Assembly (NCBI GenBank): GCA_910588535.1
Contig: CAJUOO010000017.1
Location: forward strand, 1 to 50,293
DNA: 50,293 bases
Source: an uncultured Lachnospiraceae bacterium
Lineage (GTDB): Bacteria > Bacillota > Clostridia > Lachnospirales > Lachnospiraceae
Reading direction: 5' to 3'
Shown: piece by piece, positions 1-9,644 of the stretch
How positions within the stretch are numbered: the first letter of the stretch is position 1
Layout of the letters: each line of letters opens with the position of its first letter
Notes under the pieces: generated by a model
What the model saw: only the letters and a program-made list of their open reading frames with translations
Database searches by the model: none
What the model was told of the DNA's origin: nothing
Translations under genes and position numbers: made by a program

Positions 1-92
1 TTTTCACTAAGCGGGAGCGGGGTGACGGAGGACCACAGGCAGTTCGCCGGACGGATCTTTCCAGAAGATGATACAACAAATTTATAACAATA
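1..92 (-). repeat. Partial copy of the structured repeat family (copy D)
   Basis: The window opens inside this repeat. Bases 1-50 match the 3' half of the copy at 48361-48490 almost exactly (TTTTCACTAAGCGGGAGCGG and onward). The match continues into the flank, where both copies read ATGATACAACA followed by an AT-rich tract. Only one outer arm lies in the window, so its hairpin cannot be tested here. It has the same orientation as the 48.4 kb copy and the opposite one to those at 33.1 and 48.0 kb. Confidence 0.75.
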
Positions 93-174
93 GATAAAAT
101 ATTACATTTACAAGAAGTTATACTATTTGATTTTAGTGTGTTTGTTGCATAGATTTTAAGATAATAGAAAAGAG

Positions 175-222
175 AGGTCCGCGCAGATCAGGATGATAGA
201 GCCTGTCTACGTGGACCTTTTG
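175..222. terminator. Candidate bidirectional intrinsic terminator
   Basis: AGGTCCGCG (175-183) pairs with CGTGGACCT (210-218), with one G-U pair, and a short T run follows on the plus strand. An inner CAGG/CCTG pairing shortens the loop. It lies just past the stop of the minus-strand AraC gene, so it may end that transcript as well as one entering from the left edge. The U-tract is short on both strands. Confidence 0.45.
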
Positions 223-271
223 TAATACTATATGTTCATTGTACTCACAAAATACCTTAAGTGATATCTCG

Positions 272-2395
272 TTAAGGGTTTTTGCAGGAGGTTAGCCTGC
301 TTTTTCGGTAGGCACTTGGCGTGACGCCATAGTATTCTTTAAATTTTGTATGGAAGTAGGAGGGCGTGCTGTAGCCTAGTTCTGTGGCAATATCATTAAT
401 ACTAACCTTGGAGGGTTGTTCTAGTAATAGGACGGCCTTTTGTAATTTCTTTTCTGACAGATATTCTGAAAAATTTTGGTCATTATAGCGTTTAAAGGTC
501 CGGCTTAGATGAGCGGAGGTAATATGAAAGTGCTCTGCCATTGAATTTAATGTCACTGTTGCCAAATTTTGTTCAATGTATTGATAGATGGCATCCATAA
601 ATGCTTTTTCGTGAGAGCTGCTGTTCTGTCCAGCTTCTTTATACTCGTTTATTCCTTGAATTAGAAAATCTGTAAAGTTTTCAGTGCCGCTATATATTTG
701 AATGGCATCCGCCATATTTAATTTAATTGTGGGATGAGAAAAGGATTTTTCTAGGAAATATCCCTTTAGCACAAAAAAAGCGTTGTCCATAAATTGGTAT
801 AATGTATTATATGAGTAATACTCTTTGACCGTCGGAGAAAAGAGATCTGTTACCTTTTGTTTCTGTGCTTCCAGATAGAGCACTAGTTCTTCTAGCTTCT
901 TCTCGTTTAACAGCTTCTGCATGGTCTCCACAGTGTTAGTGTCGAAGACGGCTGTGCTGTTGTCACATTTTTTTAACCATTCGCTGGAAAAGCGCTTGGA
1001 GTAGCCAAATACCTGAGAGTAGCGGAAGGCATACTGCAAGTATTGCATTTCTTTGACCATTTCCTCTGCGGAAGGGCAAGGAGAGGTGTAATAGATATTA
1101 AATTGCCAGCCCTCTATGGAATGGTATAGTATCTGTTTGAGCGAATCACTGATCACTCGAATGTTGTTGTACTCAGAGTGATTGAAATAACAATGTACAT
1201 GTAAGCTTTGTATCATAAGCTGATAGCTTATCTGACAACCTGCTAGGTATTTTTCACAGATGTCGTAGATGATAGATAAGATAGCGGCTTTGTCTGCTTC
1301 AGTGTTGTGATGTTCAATTAGGAGCGCGGAGAAGCAGGGATACTTAGCCATGGGAAAAAGTGCCTCTGTGGAATCCTGGTGTGACAAGAACAGGGTGGGT
1401 GCAGGGGCTTCTTTCTGTTCAGCATTGTGCTGTGCTTTTGCAAGCAGATAGATGGAGATTAGAAAGAACAGAAACATGGTGCTACATATTAATAGGAAGG
1501 GCATAATCCAGTCTTCTCTAAAAAGCTGCCGCAGTGCCATAATACCCGTGCTGGCAGGTTCATAGTAGATAAATAAAAGCTCCGAGTCCTTGGATGGGAC
1601 ACAGTAGAAGTTATAGCTGGAAATCCCGGCGTCATGATAGGTGAAAAACTGTGCAGAAGGAGGTGAAATACAGATGTCATTCTCAATAATTGAGTGAGAG
1701 AGGATATTGTAGCCCTCTGCATAACAGATTTTATTGTTATTTAAGATTAAGAAGGTTCCATTTGGGTGAAGCTGTTCCACATTGATGTGGAAAAAATCTT
1801 TGGGAGAGCGGAGCTGTGCCATGGCAAAGCCAATCCGCTCAGTGGCGAATTTTTGTGAATACAGTGGATAATAGTAAAAGATTTCATTATCAGATGTAGA
1901 GACAAATCCGGGCTGATTGGGATTCTCTTTTTCAAGAACCATATTGATATAAGTATAGGCGGGATTATCTGGGTGAAAGTCTGTTCGGATACTTAGGGTT
2001 GAGAGGAGCGCCTGATCGGATTCTCGATATAGAATTAAGCTTTTAAGGTGCTTGTTTAGGCGGATGCTGTCTATGGCAGAAATTTTGATTTTTGCAAAGA
2101 AGGTGTTGTCCATCTTATCCTCACTGAAAAATTGATCAAAGGTAGATGGCTTAATATAATGATGAAGGTTTACATCCATAAAATTGTAAAGAGCCTCCGT
2201 CAGTGCAGTGTCCAGATTAGAGGTGGCCTCAGTAAAGGCGGAGGTGACAGCTTGTGTGTGATGGTGCCTTCTCACAAATTCTGCGAGAAAGACAGCGGAT
2301 AGCAAAGAGGAGATCAGAAGAAATAGAAGGATATAGAATCGAACGTTGTTTCTAAAAAATACATGTCTTGTGATTTTGGTAATTTTGCTAAACAT
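272..2395 (-). CDS. Membrane-anchored AraC-family transcriptional regulator
   Basis: This 707-residue protein has a transmembrane segment near residues 17-38, an extracytoplasmic sensor region of about 250 residues, a second membrane segment near 300-320, a cytoplasmic linker, and a C-terminal AraC double helix-turn-helix (about 597-700, ending in the typical GYSTPSYFHTKFKEYYGVTP stretch). The architecture is that of the large YesN-like regulators that sense extracellular sugars and control an adjacent importer. It is divergent from the solute-binding-protein operon starting at 2655 and is its most likely regulator. ATG at 2395 follows an AAGGGAGAAG ribosome binding site. The ligand is unknown. 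Unlike classical YesN there is no separate kinase partner, so sensing and DNA binding probably lie in one chain. Confidence 0.88.
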   Translation of the reverse strand: MFSKITKITRHVFFRNNVRFYILLFLLISSLLSAVFLAEFVRRHHHTQAVTSAFTEATSNLDTALTEALYNFMDVNLHHYIKPSTFDQFFSEDKMDNTFFAKIKISAIDSIRLNKHLKSLILYRESDQALLSTLSIRTDFHPDNPAYTYINMVLEKENPNQPGFVSTSDNEIFYYYPLYSQKFATERIGFAMAQLRSPKDFFHINVEQLHPNGTFLILNNNKICYAEGYNILSHSIIENDICISPPSAQFFTYHDAGISSYNFYCVPSKDSELLFIYYEPASTGIMALRQLFREDWIMPFLLICSTMFLFFLISIYLLAKAQHNAEQKEAPAPTLFLSHQDSTEALFPMAKYPCFSALLIEHHNTEADKAAILSIIYDICEKYLAGCQISYQLMIQSLHVHCYFNHSEYNNIRVISDSLKQILYHSIEGWQFNIYYTSPCPSAEEMVKEMQYLQYAFRYSQVFGYSKRFSSEWLKKCDNSTAVFDTNTVETMQKLLNEKKLEELVLYLEAQKQKVTDLFSPTVKEYYSYNTLYQFMDNAFFVLKGYFLEKSFSHPTIKLNMADAIQIYSGTENFTDFLIQGINEYKEAGQNSSSHEKAFMDAIYQYIEQNLATVTLNSMAEHFHITSAHLSRTFKRYNDQNFSEYLSEKKLQKAVLLLEQPSKVSINDIATELGYSTPSYFHTKFKEYYGVTPSAYRKSRLTSCKNP

Positions 2396-2532
2396 ATCTA
2401 AAAATCTTCTCCCTTTTTGTACTTATCAAATATATAGCACAGTAATCAAAAATTTACAAGTTAAAAAAACAAAGAGATTATGGATTGACGAAAAGTAGAC
2501 AAAAAAACATAAAAAATATCAAAAAAACGAAA

Positions 2533-2561
2533 TTGAACAAGCTGTGGTAAGGTACTATATT
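2533..2561 (+). promoter_or_regulatory. Predicted sigma-A promoter of the sugar-uptake operon
   Basis: TTGAAC (2533-2538) and TATATT (2556-2561) are separated by 17 bases in the AT-rich gap between the divergent AraC regulator and the importer operon. Transcription would start near 2568, leaving a leader of about 85 bases before ATG 2655. A regulator operator would be expected just upstream but no clear repeat was picked out by eye. Confidence 0.5.
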
Positions 2562-2654
2562 GGGGCTTAGACAAATAGTCAATCTGCCTAATTGGTTTTG
2601 GCAGGAAAAAACTTAGGTGTACAAAATAAACAAAAAGGGAGGAGAAACAGAGGT

Positions 2655-5597
2655 ATGAAAGGCAGGGGATGGAACAGAATTGTGGCGCTGCTTTTGGCAG
2701 TTTCCTTTATTTGGAACGGCAGCCTGCCAATTTCCTATGCAGCAGAATCTCATGATAGGGAAGAAACTGCAGGTGTTCCGTTAAAGGATAAGTATACTGG
2801 ATTTGACGGAGAGAAAGTAGATTGGAGCTACGGAACCGGGGAAGATACGCTTTCTTATAAGGAGTACAGGAAGGCATATCAGGATGTGGCGGATGCAGAT
2901 GCCGCGATTGAGGTTTCGTTAAATCAGGTAAAAGATAAAAATGGTTCTGCTAAACTTGTGCAGATGGAAGGGAAGGAAGCACTGCTGTCTGATCGTGAGT
3001 CCGACTATGTGGAGTTTGACGTAAGGATTCCTTCGGCGGCGTGGTATCAGTTGGAGATAGAGTATTATCTGACGGATGGAAGCTCGGATGCAGGCAAGCG
3101 AACACTTTATATTGACGGAGAATATCCGTTTACAGAGAGCAGTGATATCGCCTTCTATCGCTATTTTAAGGATGAAGGTGAGCCTGTGATCAACAGTCTT
3201 GGAGATGAGACAAGACCCTCTCAGATTGCGATGCCGGGGTGGAGGAAGACACTGCTTGAGGATACTTCAGGCATGTATAATGAGCCATTTCAATTTTATC
3301 TGGATAAGGGGGAACATACCTTTCGGCTGGCTTATATGCGTGCAGATATGTATATATCTTCCATTCGTCTGGTGGAACCTAAAACGATCAAGAGCTATGA
3401 AGAGGTAAGACAGGAATACGTCCAAGCCGGGTATCGTCCGGTTCAGTCAGAAAAGCTGCATATTCAGGCAGAGCTCACGGCAGTGGAGAAGAATAATCCT
3501 ACACTTCGCAGGGAAAATGATGGGGACCCTCTGGTGGAACCGGCATCAGATACCAGCCGCAGACTGAATGTGATGGGGGGCTATCGCTGGCGCTCAGGAA
3601 ATCAGAGTATTACATGGGAATTTGAGGTGCCGGAGGATGGATTGTATAAGATTGCCATGTATGTCAAGCAGTCTTGGAATGATGGGTTGCCCTCATATCG
3701 ACAGATAGCCTTGGATGGGGAGGTGCCTTTTGCGGAGCTTTTGCAGTACAGTTTTGCTTATAATACAAGCTGGTCCTTGGAGGAGCTTGCCGCGGAGGAT
3801 GGAACTCCTTATGAGTTTTACCTCACAAAGGGAACGCACCGACTTACCATGACAGTAAAGCTTGGAGATGTGGGGCAGGTGCTCGATTCTATTCAGGAAG
3901 ATATTACAGTTCTCTCAGATATTTTGTTAAATATCACGCTTTTGGCGGGAAGTGATCCAGATCCTAACTATGATTATGGATTTTTTGACAAAATACCTAA
4001 TATGAAAGAACAGATGGAATATCTTGTCGAGAGTATGCAAAGGAAGTATGAGATGGTAAGCGGGTTGTCCGACAAGGTGCCTGCTATGGCAAATAATTTC
4101 CTCACCATACGGTCACAGCTAGAGGGTATGCTTAAGAATCCTTATAGCATTGCAAAAAAAGTGGGAGATCTGACCAGCTCGCAGGAAAGCTTAAGCACAT
4201 GGTATCTTTCCTTGCAGAGTATTCCGCTGATTATTGATTATTTTGATATTGGAAGTCCTGAGGAGACATGGAAAAGTGTGTCATCTAATCCATTCCAGAA
4301 GATGGGGACGACGTGGAAGCTGTTTCTTTCCTCATTTTTTAAGGATTATGACAATGTGGGCAGTGTTCTTGGTGATGATGTAGAGATCAAGGAAACCATC
4401 AATGTGTGGATTGCGAGAGGAACGGAGTGGGCAGAAGTGATTAAGGAGATGGCGGATGAGGATTTTACGCCTCAGTCTGGAGTTGCCATCAATGTAAATG
4501 TGCTTCCTGCTTCCCAGCTTAATGCGGGAAATGTCAATGCCCTGATGCTCTCCATCACTTCCGGCAAGGCGCCGGATGTGGCTCTTGGTGTGGATGTAAC
4601 TTCACCAGTAGAATTTGCTATTCGTGAGCAGGTATATGATCTGTCGCAGATGGAGGGGTTTGCAGAAGTTAAGAGTCGCTTTGTTCCGGCTACCATGACA
4701 CCATATGAGTATGGAGAGGGTGTGTATGCTCTGCCAGAGACAATGAATTTTAATGTGATGTTTTACAGAAAGGATATCTTGAGCAGGTATGGCATCGATC
4801 TGCCCAAGACAAGACAGCAGCTCTATGATTATGTACTTCCTGCCCTGTACCAGAATGGAATGGAGTTTTATTTTGGTCGTGATTTTACTCAGTTTTTATT
4901 CCAGAACGGGGGAAGCTATTACACGCCAGATGGCATGGCATCGGCGCTTGATTCGGCGGAAGCTTATATGGCATTTAAGGAATATACAGAGCTATTTACC
5001 AATTATGGCGTGCCGGAGACAGCGAATTTTTATCAATATATGCGTTCTGGTATTATGCCACTTGGCGTCGGTGACTTTAATATGTATATGCAGCTTTCTG
5101 TGGCGGCTCCAGAGATTGCAGGAAAATGGGGAATTGCGCCGCTTCCGGGTGTTATGAAGGAGGATGGAACCATAGACCGCACCGCCGGAGCGATCACGGA
5201 TAAGGGTGATATTATTATGAAGCAGAGCGGAAAGCCCAAGGAGAGCTGGGAGTTTTTAAAATGGTGGTCCAGCTCAGAGGTGCAGACACAGTTTGCCAGA
5301 GAGGTGGAGGCGCTTATGGGTGCGGAGGCAAGATGGAATACGGCAAATAAAGAGGCATTTTTAAGCTTGGCTTGGAGCGACAATGATATCAAAGTGCTTG
5401 AGGAGCAGTGGGCGTGGGCGCGCGAGACGCCGACAGTACTTGGGGGTTATTTTACCAGCAGGCATTTGACCAATGCATGGACTTCCGTGGTAATCAGCGG
5501 CGAGGATGTCAGAGAGGCACTGGAACAGGCGGTGAAGGACATTAACCGTGAGCTTCGGATGAAGCAGGAGGAATATGGGGTAATGAGTTATGAATAA
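2655..5597 (+). CDS. Giant extracellular solute-binding protein with N-terminal beta-rich (CBM-like) region
   Basis: This is a secreted substrate-binding component of a carbohydrate ABC importer. I chose ATG 2655 over an upstream in-frame TTG at 2592 because GGGAGGAG lies just before it and the protein then begins with a clean signal peptide (MKGRGWNRIVALLLAVSF, cleavage near SYAAES). The resulting 980 residues are more than twice the usual 400-450. Residues about 60-420 contain two similar beta-rich stretches (each with 'G-H/T-F/Y-x-L' and 'L/IDGE-x-PF' motifs) resembling carbohydrate-binding modules. A helical linker follows, and the last ~400 residues look like a family 1 solute-binding protein (TSGKAPDVALG, YALPETMNFNVMFYRKDIL, GDFNMYMQL). 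No lipobox cysteine is seen, so anchoring is unclear. Two permease genes follow immediately. Confidence 0.85.
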   Translation: MKGRGWNRIVALLLAVSFIWNGSLPISYAAESHDREETAGVPLKDKYTGFDGEKVDWSYGTGEDTLSYKEYRKAYQDVADADAAIEVSLNQVKDKNGSAKLVQMEGKEALLSDRESDYVEFDVRIPSAAWYQLEIEYYLTDGSSDAGKRTLYIDGEYPFTESSDIAFYRYFKDEGEPVINSLGDETRPSQIAMPGWRKTLLEDTSGMYNEPFQFYLDKGEHTFRLAYMRADMYISSIRLVEPKTIKSYEEVRQEYVQAGYRPVQSEKLHIQAELTAVEKNNPTLRRENDGDPLVEPASDTSRRLNVMGGYRWRSGNQSITWEFEVPEDGLYKIAMYVKQSWNDGLPSYRQIALDGEVPFAELLQYSFAYNTSWSLEELAAEDGTPYEFYLTKGTHRLTMTVKLGDVGQVLDSIQEDITVLSDILLNITLLAGSDPDPNYDYGFFDKIPNMKEQMEYLVESMQRKYEMVSGLSDKVPAMANNFLTIRSQLEGMLKNPYSIAKKVGDLTSSQESLSTWYLSLQSIPLIIDYFDIGSPEETWKSVSSNPFQKMGTTWKLFLSSFFKDYDNVGSVLGDDVEIKETINVWIARGTEWAEVIKEMADEDFTPQSGVAINVNVLPASQLNAGNVNALMLSITSGKAPDVALGVDVTSPVEFAIREQVYDLSQMEGFAEVKSRFVPATMTPYEYGEGVYALPETMNFNVMFYRKDILSRYGIDLPKTRQQLYDYVLPALYQNGMEFYFGRDFTQFLFQNGGSYYTPDGMASALDSAEAYMAFKEYTELFTNYGVPETANFYQYMRSGIMPLGVGDFNMYMQLSVAAPEIAGKWGIAPLPGVMKEDGTIDRTAGAITDKGDIIMKQSGKPKESWEFLKWWSSSEVQTQFAREVEALMGAEARWNTANKEAFLSLAWSDNDIKVLEEQWAWARETPTVLGGYFTSRHLTNAWTSVVISGEDVREALEQAVKDINRELRMKQEEYGVMSYE

Positions 5598-6510
5598 TGT
5601 GAAAACTATGACAATATCAGAGCGCATTGGACGATTCTTTCATAAACATTGGATGGGCTATCTATTTCTGGCGCCCTTTGTGATTTTGTTTACCATATTT
5701 GTTGTGGCTCCCGTTGCCTATGCAATCTGTTTAAGCTTTACGGACTATAATATGATGCAGCCGGCAAAATTTGTCGGGCTTAATAATTACAAACTGCTGT
5801 TTCTGGATGATGAGGTGTTTTTGATAGCGCTTGCTAATACGCTGGCCTTTGCAATTATCACGGGACCTGTGGGATACTTGCTGTCCTTCTTTGCGGCGTG
5901 GGTGATCAACCAGCTCAAGTGCAAGAGGGCGTTCGCACTTGCGTTCTATGCACCTTCCATCACCAGCGGAATCGCCATGTCAACGGTCTGGATGGTAATA
6001 TTTTCCAGTGACCGATATGGATATCTCAACAATATCCTGTTAAATCTTGGGCTGATAGACTCTCCGATTCTTTGGAACACGGACCCAAAGTACATTATGA
6101 TGGTAATTATGATTATCTCTCTCTGGATGAGCATGGGTACAGGATTCCTTGTTTTTCTCGCGGGGCTTCAGAATGTCTCAAGATCGTACTATGAGGCGGC
6201 GGCGATCGATGGGGTGAAGAATAAATTTCAGGAGCTTATCTATGTGACTTTGCCGTTAATGAAGCCACAGCTTCTGTTTGGCGCGATTAACGCGATCGTA
6301 TCTTCCTTCGGCGTGTTTGATATCGCTGTGTCCGTGGCGGGCATGCCGAGCCCGAATTATGCTGGGCACACGATTGTGGCACATTTGTATGATTACGCTT
6401 TTATCCGTTTCCAGATGGGGTATTCGTCAGCGATCGCTGTGGTTCTCTTTATTATGACATTCCTGCTGGGAAAGCTGGTTATGAAGCTGTTGTCCTCTAA
6501 GGACGAGTAG
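5590..6510 (+). CDS. Sugar ABC transporter permease (MalF-like)
   Basis: This is one of the two membrane subunits that form the sugar channel of an ABC importer. It has 306 residues with six predicted membrane segments. The cytoplasmic coupling (EAA) loop reads EAAAIDGVKNKFQELIYVTL, the signature that docks the ATPase. The start overlaps the end of the solute-binding protein gene by eight bases, indicating translational coupling. With the next gene it forms a MalF/MalG-type pair. No ATPase gene lies in the operon, so a shared MsmK/UgpC-type ATPase encoded elsewhere is inferred. Confidence 0.93.
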   Translation: MNNVKTMTISERIGRFFHKHWMGYLFLAPFVILFTIFVVAPVAYAICLSFTDYNMMQPAKFVGLNNYKLLFLDDEVFLIALANTLAFAIITGPVGYLLSFFAAWVINQLKCKRAFALAFYAPSITSGIAMSTVWMVIFSSDRYGYLNNILLNLGLIDSPILWNTDPKYIMMVIMIISLWMSMGTGFLVFLAGLQNVSRSYYEAAAIDGVKNKFQELIYVTLPLMKPQLLFGAINAIVSSFGVFDIAVSVAGMPSPNYAGHTIVAHLYDYAFIRFQMGYSSAIAVVLFIMTFLLGKLVMKLLSSKDE

Positions 6511-6536
6511 AAAGCGAAGGAAGGAGAAAGACGGCT

Positions 6537-7418
6537 ATGATTAAAATAAAATGGTTTAAGGGTCAGTGGCTGCACATTACTTTCAGCAAGATCATGCTGT
6601 ATCTTGCCATGTTTGTGCTGGTTGCATTTACGGCACTTCCGCTGATTTACCTTGTATGTACGGCATTTAAGCCGCTGGATGAGCTGTTTGTATATCCGCC
6701 GCGCTTTTATGTGGAGCATCCCACGCTGAAAAATTTCAGCGATCTGTTAATATCGCTGGGAAGCTCAGCGGTACCGTTTACCCGGTATGCATTTAACAGT
6801 GTACTTGTGACGGCTACGATTGTGTTCCTCACCGTTATTGTGTCGGCGCTTGGTGCGTACTCTCTGGTTAAGTTTAAGCCTCCGGGAGGAAAAACATTAT
6901 TTAATTTGATTCTGATGGCGCTGATGTTTTCCCCTCATGTCACTAAGATACCGAGCTATATGGTGGTGAATGGGCTGGGGCTTATCAATACATATGGTGC
7001 ACTGATATTGCCCAATATTGCGGTGGCATATAATATTTTCCTTATGAAACAGTTTATTGAGCAGTATCCAGATGAGCTTTTGGAGGCGGCGCGCATTGAT
7101 GGGGCGGGGGAATTTTTAATATTTATCAAGATGGTGATGCCTGCCTTAAAACCGGCGTGGTCCACTTTAATCGTATTTTCTTTTGTCAATAACTGGAATG
7201 ATTATTTTTCGCCGCTTATCTATGTCACCAGCCAGACGATGAAGACACTTCCCTTGGCACTTCAGACAATATCAGGAGGTGCTGCGGGAATGTCAGTTGG
7301 AAGAGCGGGAGCTGTGGCGGCGGCGACCTTTGTAATGACGGTGCCGACGGTGATTATCTTTACAATTATGCAGGGTAAGGTTATGGAAACTATGGTATAT
7401 TCAGGGATTAAGGAGTAA
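6537..7418 (+). CDS. Sugar ABC transporter permease (MalG-like)
   Basis: This 293-residue carbohydrate ABC permease is the partner of the preceding one. The coupling loop EAARIDGAGEFLIFIKMVMP is a canonical EAA motif, and the N-terminal FTALPLIYLVCTAFKPLDE stretch is typical of MalG-type subunits. AAGGAAGGAGAAAG precedes ATG 6537, 26 bases after the upstream stop. Six membrane segments are expected. The pair is most likely dedicated to the 980-residue binding protein encoded just upstream. Confidence 0.93.
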   Translation: MIKIKWFKGQWLHITFSKIMLYLAMFVLVAFTALPLIYLVCTAFKPLDELFVYPPRFYVEHPTLKNFSDLLISLGSSAVPFTRYAFNSVLVTATIVFLTVIVSALGAYSLVKFKPPGGKTLFNLILMALMFSPHVTKIPSYMVVNGLGLINTYGALILPNIAVAYNIFLMKQFIEQYPDELLEAARIDGAGEFLIFIKMVMPALKPAWSTLIVFSFVNNWNDYFSPLIYVTSQTMKTLPLALQTISGGAAGMSVGRAGAVAAATFVMTVPTVIIFTIMQGKVMETMVYSGIKE

Positions 7419-7471
7419 TCCAGATGAGAGCAGGGTTGGAAGAAATATACATACAACCTTCTTGATTTGAG

Positions 7472-7489
7472 TGTCCGCTTAAGCGGACA
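7472..7489. promoter_or_regulatory. Perfect 18-bp palindrome in intercistronic gap
   Basis: TGTCCGCTTAAGCGGACA is fully self-complementary and ends 13 bases before ATG 7503. It could be an operator for a dimeric regulator or, in RNA, a nine-pair hairpin that blocks or stabilises the message at the gene boundary. It lies between the first importer set and the NHL/YIP1 gene, where a change in expression level would make sense. No T run follows, so it is not a standard terminator. Confidence 0.5.
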
Positions 7490-7502
7490 GATGGGAGCAA
7501 AT

Positions 7503-9644
7503 ATGAAAATTCTGAAAAGAATAGGCGCATGCTTGTTGGCAGCGGGAATGTTGCTATCTACTCCGATTACGGCAGCGGCGGATTATGTGACGGGAAATGA
7601 CAGCTACCGTCTACCGGTCCCAAAGGCGTATAATTCTGTGAAAACAATTAATAATATCGGAGAATTTGGAGAAGAACAGATTTATTTTAAAGATCCGCAG
7701 GATCTGTTTGTCGATGATAAAGACAATCTTTATATTGTTGACAGCGGAAACAATCGTGTTGTGAAGATGAATGAGGATCTGAAGACGGTTGGCGTATATT
7801 ATGGGCCGGATAAGGCGTTTAATAAGCCTGAGGGCATATTTGTTGACAGTGACGGAGATATGTATGTCGCTGATACGGGAAATAAGCGCATTGTACATAT
7901 GTCCCCGACGGGGGAGATGGTGGAGGAATTTACGAATCCAGAGTCGAATCTTACTGGGTCAGCTCCATTCTCCCCGTCCAAGCTGGTAGTCAGCTCCACA
8001 GGCTATATCTATGTGGTGCGTGGCGAGAATATTATGGCGATCGACGGAAATGGAGAATTTCGTGGACTGTATGGACAGACCAATATTGGCTACGATATGA
8101 CGGAGGCGCTGCTTCGAATCTTTGCCTCGGAGGAACAGCAGAATTTTATCTCAAAGCGTCTTGCATCCTCCTACATCAATGTCACCATGGGAAGTGATGG
8201 CATGATATACGCCACCAGCATGGAGCGCGTAGAAGGAGAGATCAAACAGCTGAATTCTGTTGGAACGAATGTGTTTAGAAAATATAAAAGTGTTGGAAAC
8301 TCGATACAAAACCCTATAACAAACTTTATCAATAATAAGATTTTAAAATCCGTAGTGGCTGGAAACAGTTTTAAATTCGGAGAATATTTTGATGATGATG
8401 GCAAGTATATGGAGCCTATCTTCCGTGATATTGCCGTGGATAAGAATGGAATTATCACCGTGATCGAGGAGCTGAACGGAAAGGTTTACCAGTATGATCA
8501 GGAAGGGAATATGCTGGTTGCCTTCGGAGGACTGGGTGAGAGCACAGGCACCTTTTCCAGAACCTCTGCCATTGATGTGGACAGCAAGGGGAATCTGTTT
8601 ATTCTGGACAGGCTGAATAATAATATCCAGATTTTTGAGCCGACCGAGTTTATAACCTTGGTGCATCAGGCGACCACAGCCTATGACGAAGGAGATTATG
8701 ATGCCTCCTATCAACTGTGGCAGCAGGTACTTGCCATCCATGAGAATTATGAGCTTGCACACACCGGAATTGCCAAGACCTATTATAAAAAGGGTGAGTG
8801 GAAGATGTCGATGGAAGAGAGCAAGCTGGTGAATGACAGAGCGGTGTACACCAAGGCGTTTGATGAGTATAAGTACGAGGTGCTGAGGGCGAATTTTGTG
8901 TGGATAGTTCTTACAGCACTTGCCATTATTCTGTCGGTCGGCTTTTTGCTTATCACGCTCAATAAAGCGGCAAAGAAAGCATACTGGGCATTTCTCAATG
9001 AGAAGGGCAGGAATATGAGGATTGTTGAGGGATTAAAATACTCCTTCCACGTGCTTTTGCACCCAATTGATACCATTGAGGGCATACGATATAACCGGAC
9101 AAGGATCAATATGATAGTGCCGCTGCTTATCTGCCTGATAGCCTATATCGTGAGAATTGCATATATCTACATTGTGCATTTTCCTCTTGCCTCTATCGAT
9201 GTGAGAGATGCGAATCTGGTATTTGAGGCGGTTAAGCTGTTCTTGGTTCCTATTACATGGATTCCTGCCTCTTTTGCGGCGACAAGTATAGCGGATGGTG
9301 AGAGCAAATTTCAGGAGATTACCTTTACCTCAGCGATCTCTCTTATGCCATATATCTTGATTCATACACCGTTGATGTTTTTGTCCAATATTCTGTCAAA
9401 GACGCAGCAGTCATGGTATGGCGTATTCTCGACGCTTGCCTATATTGGTCTGTTTTTGATATTGTTCCAGAGCATGAGAATATTAAATAATTATTCGCTG
9501 GGGAAAACGATTAAGATGATGATTATATCAGCCTGCATGATGTTTATTATCTGGCTGGTGCTTGGATTGTTCTATGTGCTGTCAGGCAGGATGCTTCAAT
9601 TTGTCTTTGAGGTAATGAAGGAATTCCGGCTGAACATTCTATGA
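7503..9644 (+). CDS. NHL-repeat / TPR / YIP1-domain membrane protein
   Basis: This protein of about 713 residues has a signal peptide (start chosen at ATG 7503 after GGGAG; the open frame extends to TTG 7467), then an extracytoplasmic NHL-type beta-propeller. Repeats such as DLFVDDKDNLYIVDSGNNRV and GIFVDSDGDMYVADTGNKRI lie near residues 45-130, and another repeat set lies near 320-380. A short TPR-like pair follows (AYDEGDYDASYQLWQQVLAI), then one membrane helix and a C-terminal bundle of about five helices resembling the YIP1 family. Its place between the two importer sets suggests a cell-envelope accessory for glycan capture or scaffolding; that role is inference. The stop overlaps the start region of the next gene. 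Confidence 0.82.
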   Translation: MKILKRIGACLLAAGMLLSTPITAAADYVTGNDSYRLPVPKAYNSVKTINNIGEFGEEQIYFKDPQDLFVDDKDNLYIVDSGNNRVVKMNEDLKTVGVYYGPDKAFNKPEGIFVDSDGDMYVADTGNKRIVHMSPTGEMVEEFTNPESNLTGSAPFSPSKLVVSSTGYIYVVRGENIMAIDGNGEFRGLYGQTNIGYDMTEALLRIFASEEQQNFISKRLASSYINVTMGSDGMIYATSMERVEGEIKQLNSVGTNVFRKYKSVGNSIQNPITNFINNKILKSVVAGNSFKFGEYFDDDGKYMEPIFRDIAVDKNGIITVIEELNGKVYQYDQEGNMLVAFGGLGESTGTFSRTSAIDVDSKGNLFILDRLNNNIQIFEPTEFITLVHQATTAYDEGDYDASYQLWQQVLAIHENYELAHTGIAKTYYKKGEWKMSMEESKLVNDRAVYTKAFDEYKYEVLRANFVWIVLTALAIILSVGFLLITLNKAAKKAYWAFLNEKGRNMRIVEGLKYSFHVLLHPIDTIEGIRYNRTRINMIVPLLICLIAYIVRIAYIYIVHFPLASIDVRDANLVFEAVKLFLVPITWIPASFAATSIADGESKFQEITFTSAISLMPYILIHTPLMFLSNILSKTQQSWYGVFSTLAYIGLFLILFQSMRILNNYSLGKTIKMMIISACMMFIIWLVLGLFYVLSGRMLQFVFEVMKEFRLNIL

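Noticed and set aside
284..305. GCAGG/CCTGC hairpin with TTTTT on the plus strand
   Set aside because: It lies inside the 3' end of the minus-strand AraC gene and points into it; the stem is only five pairs.
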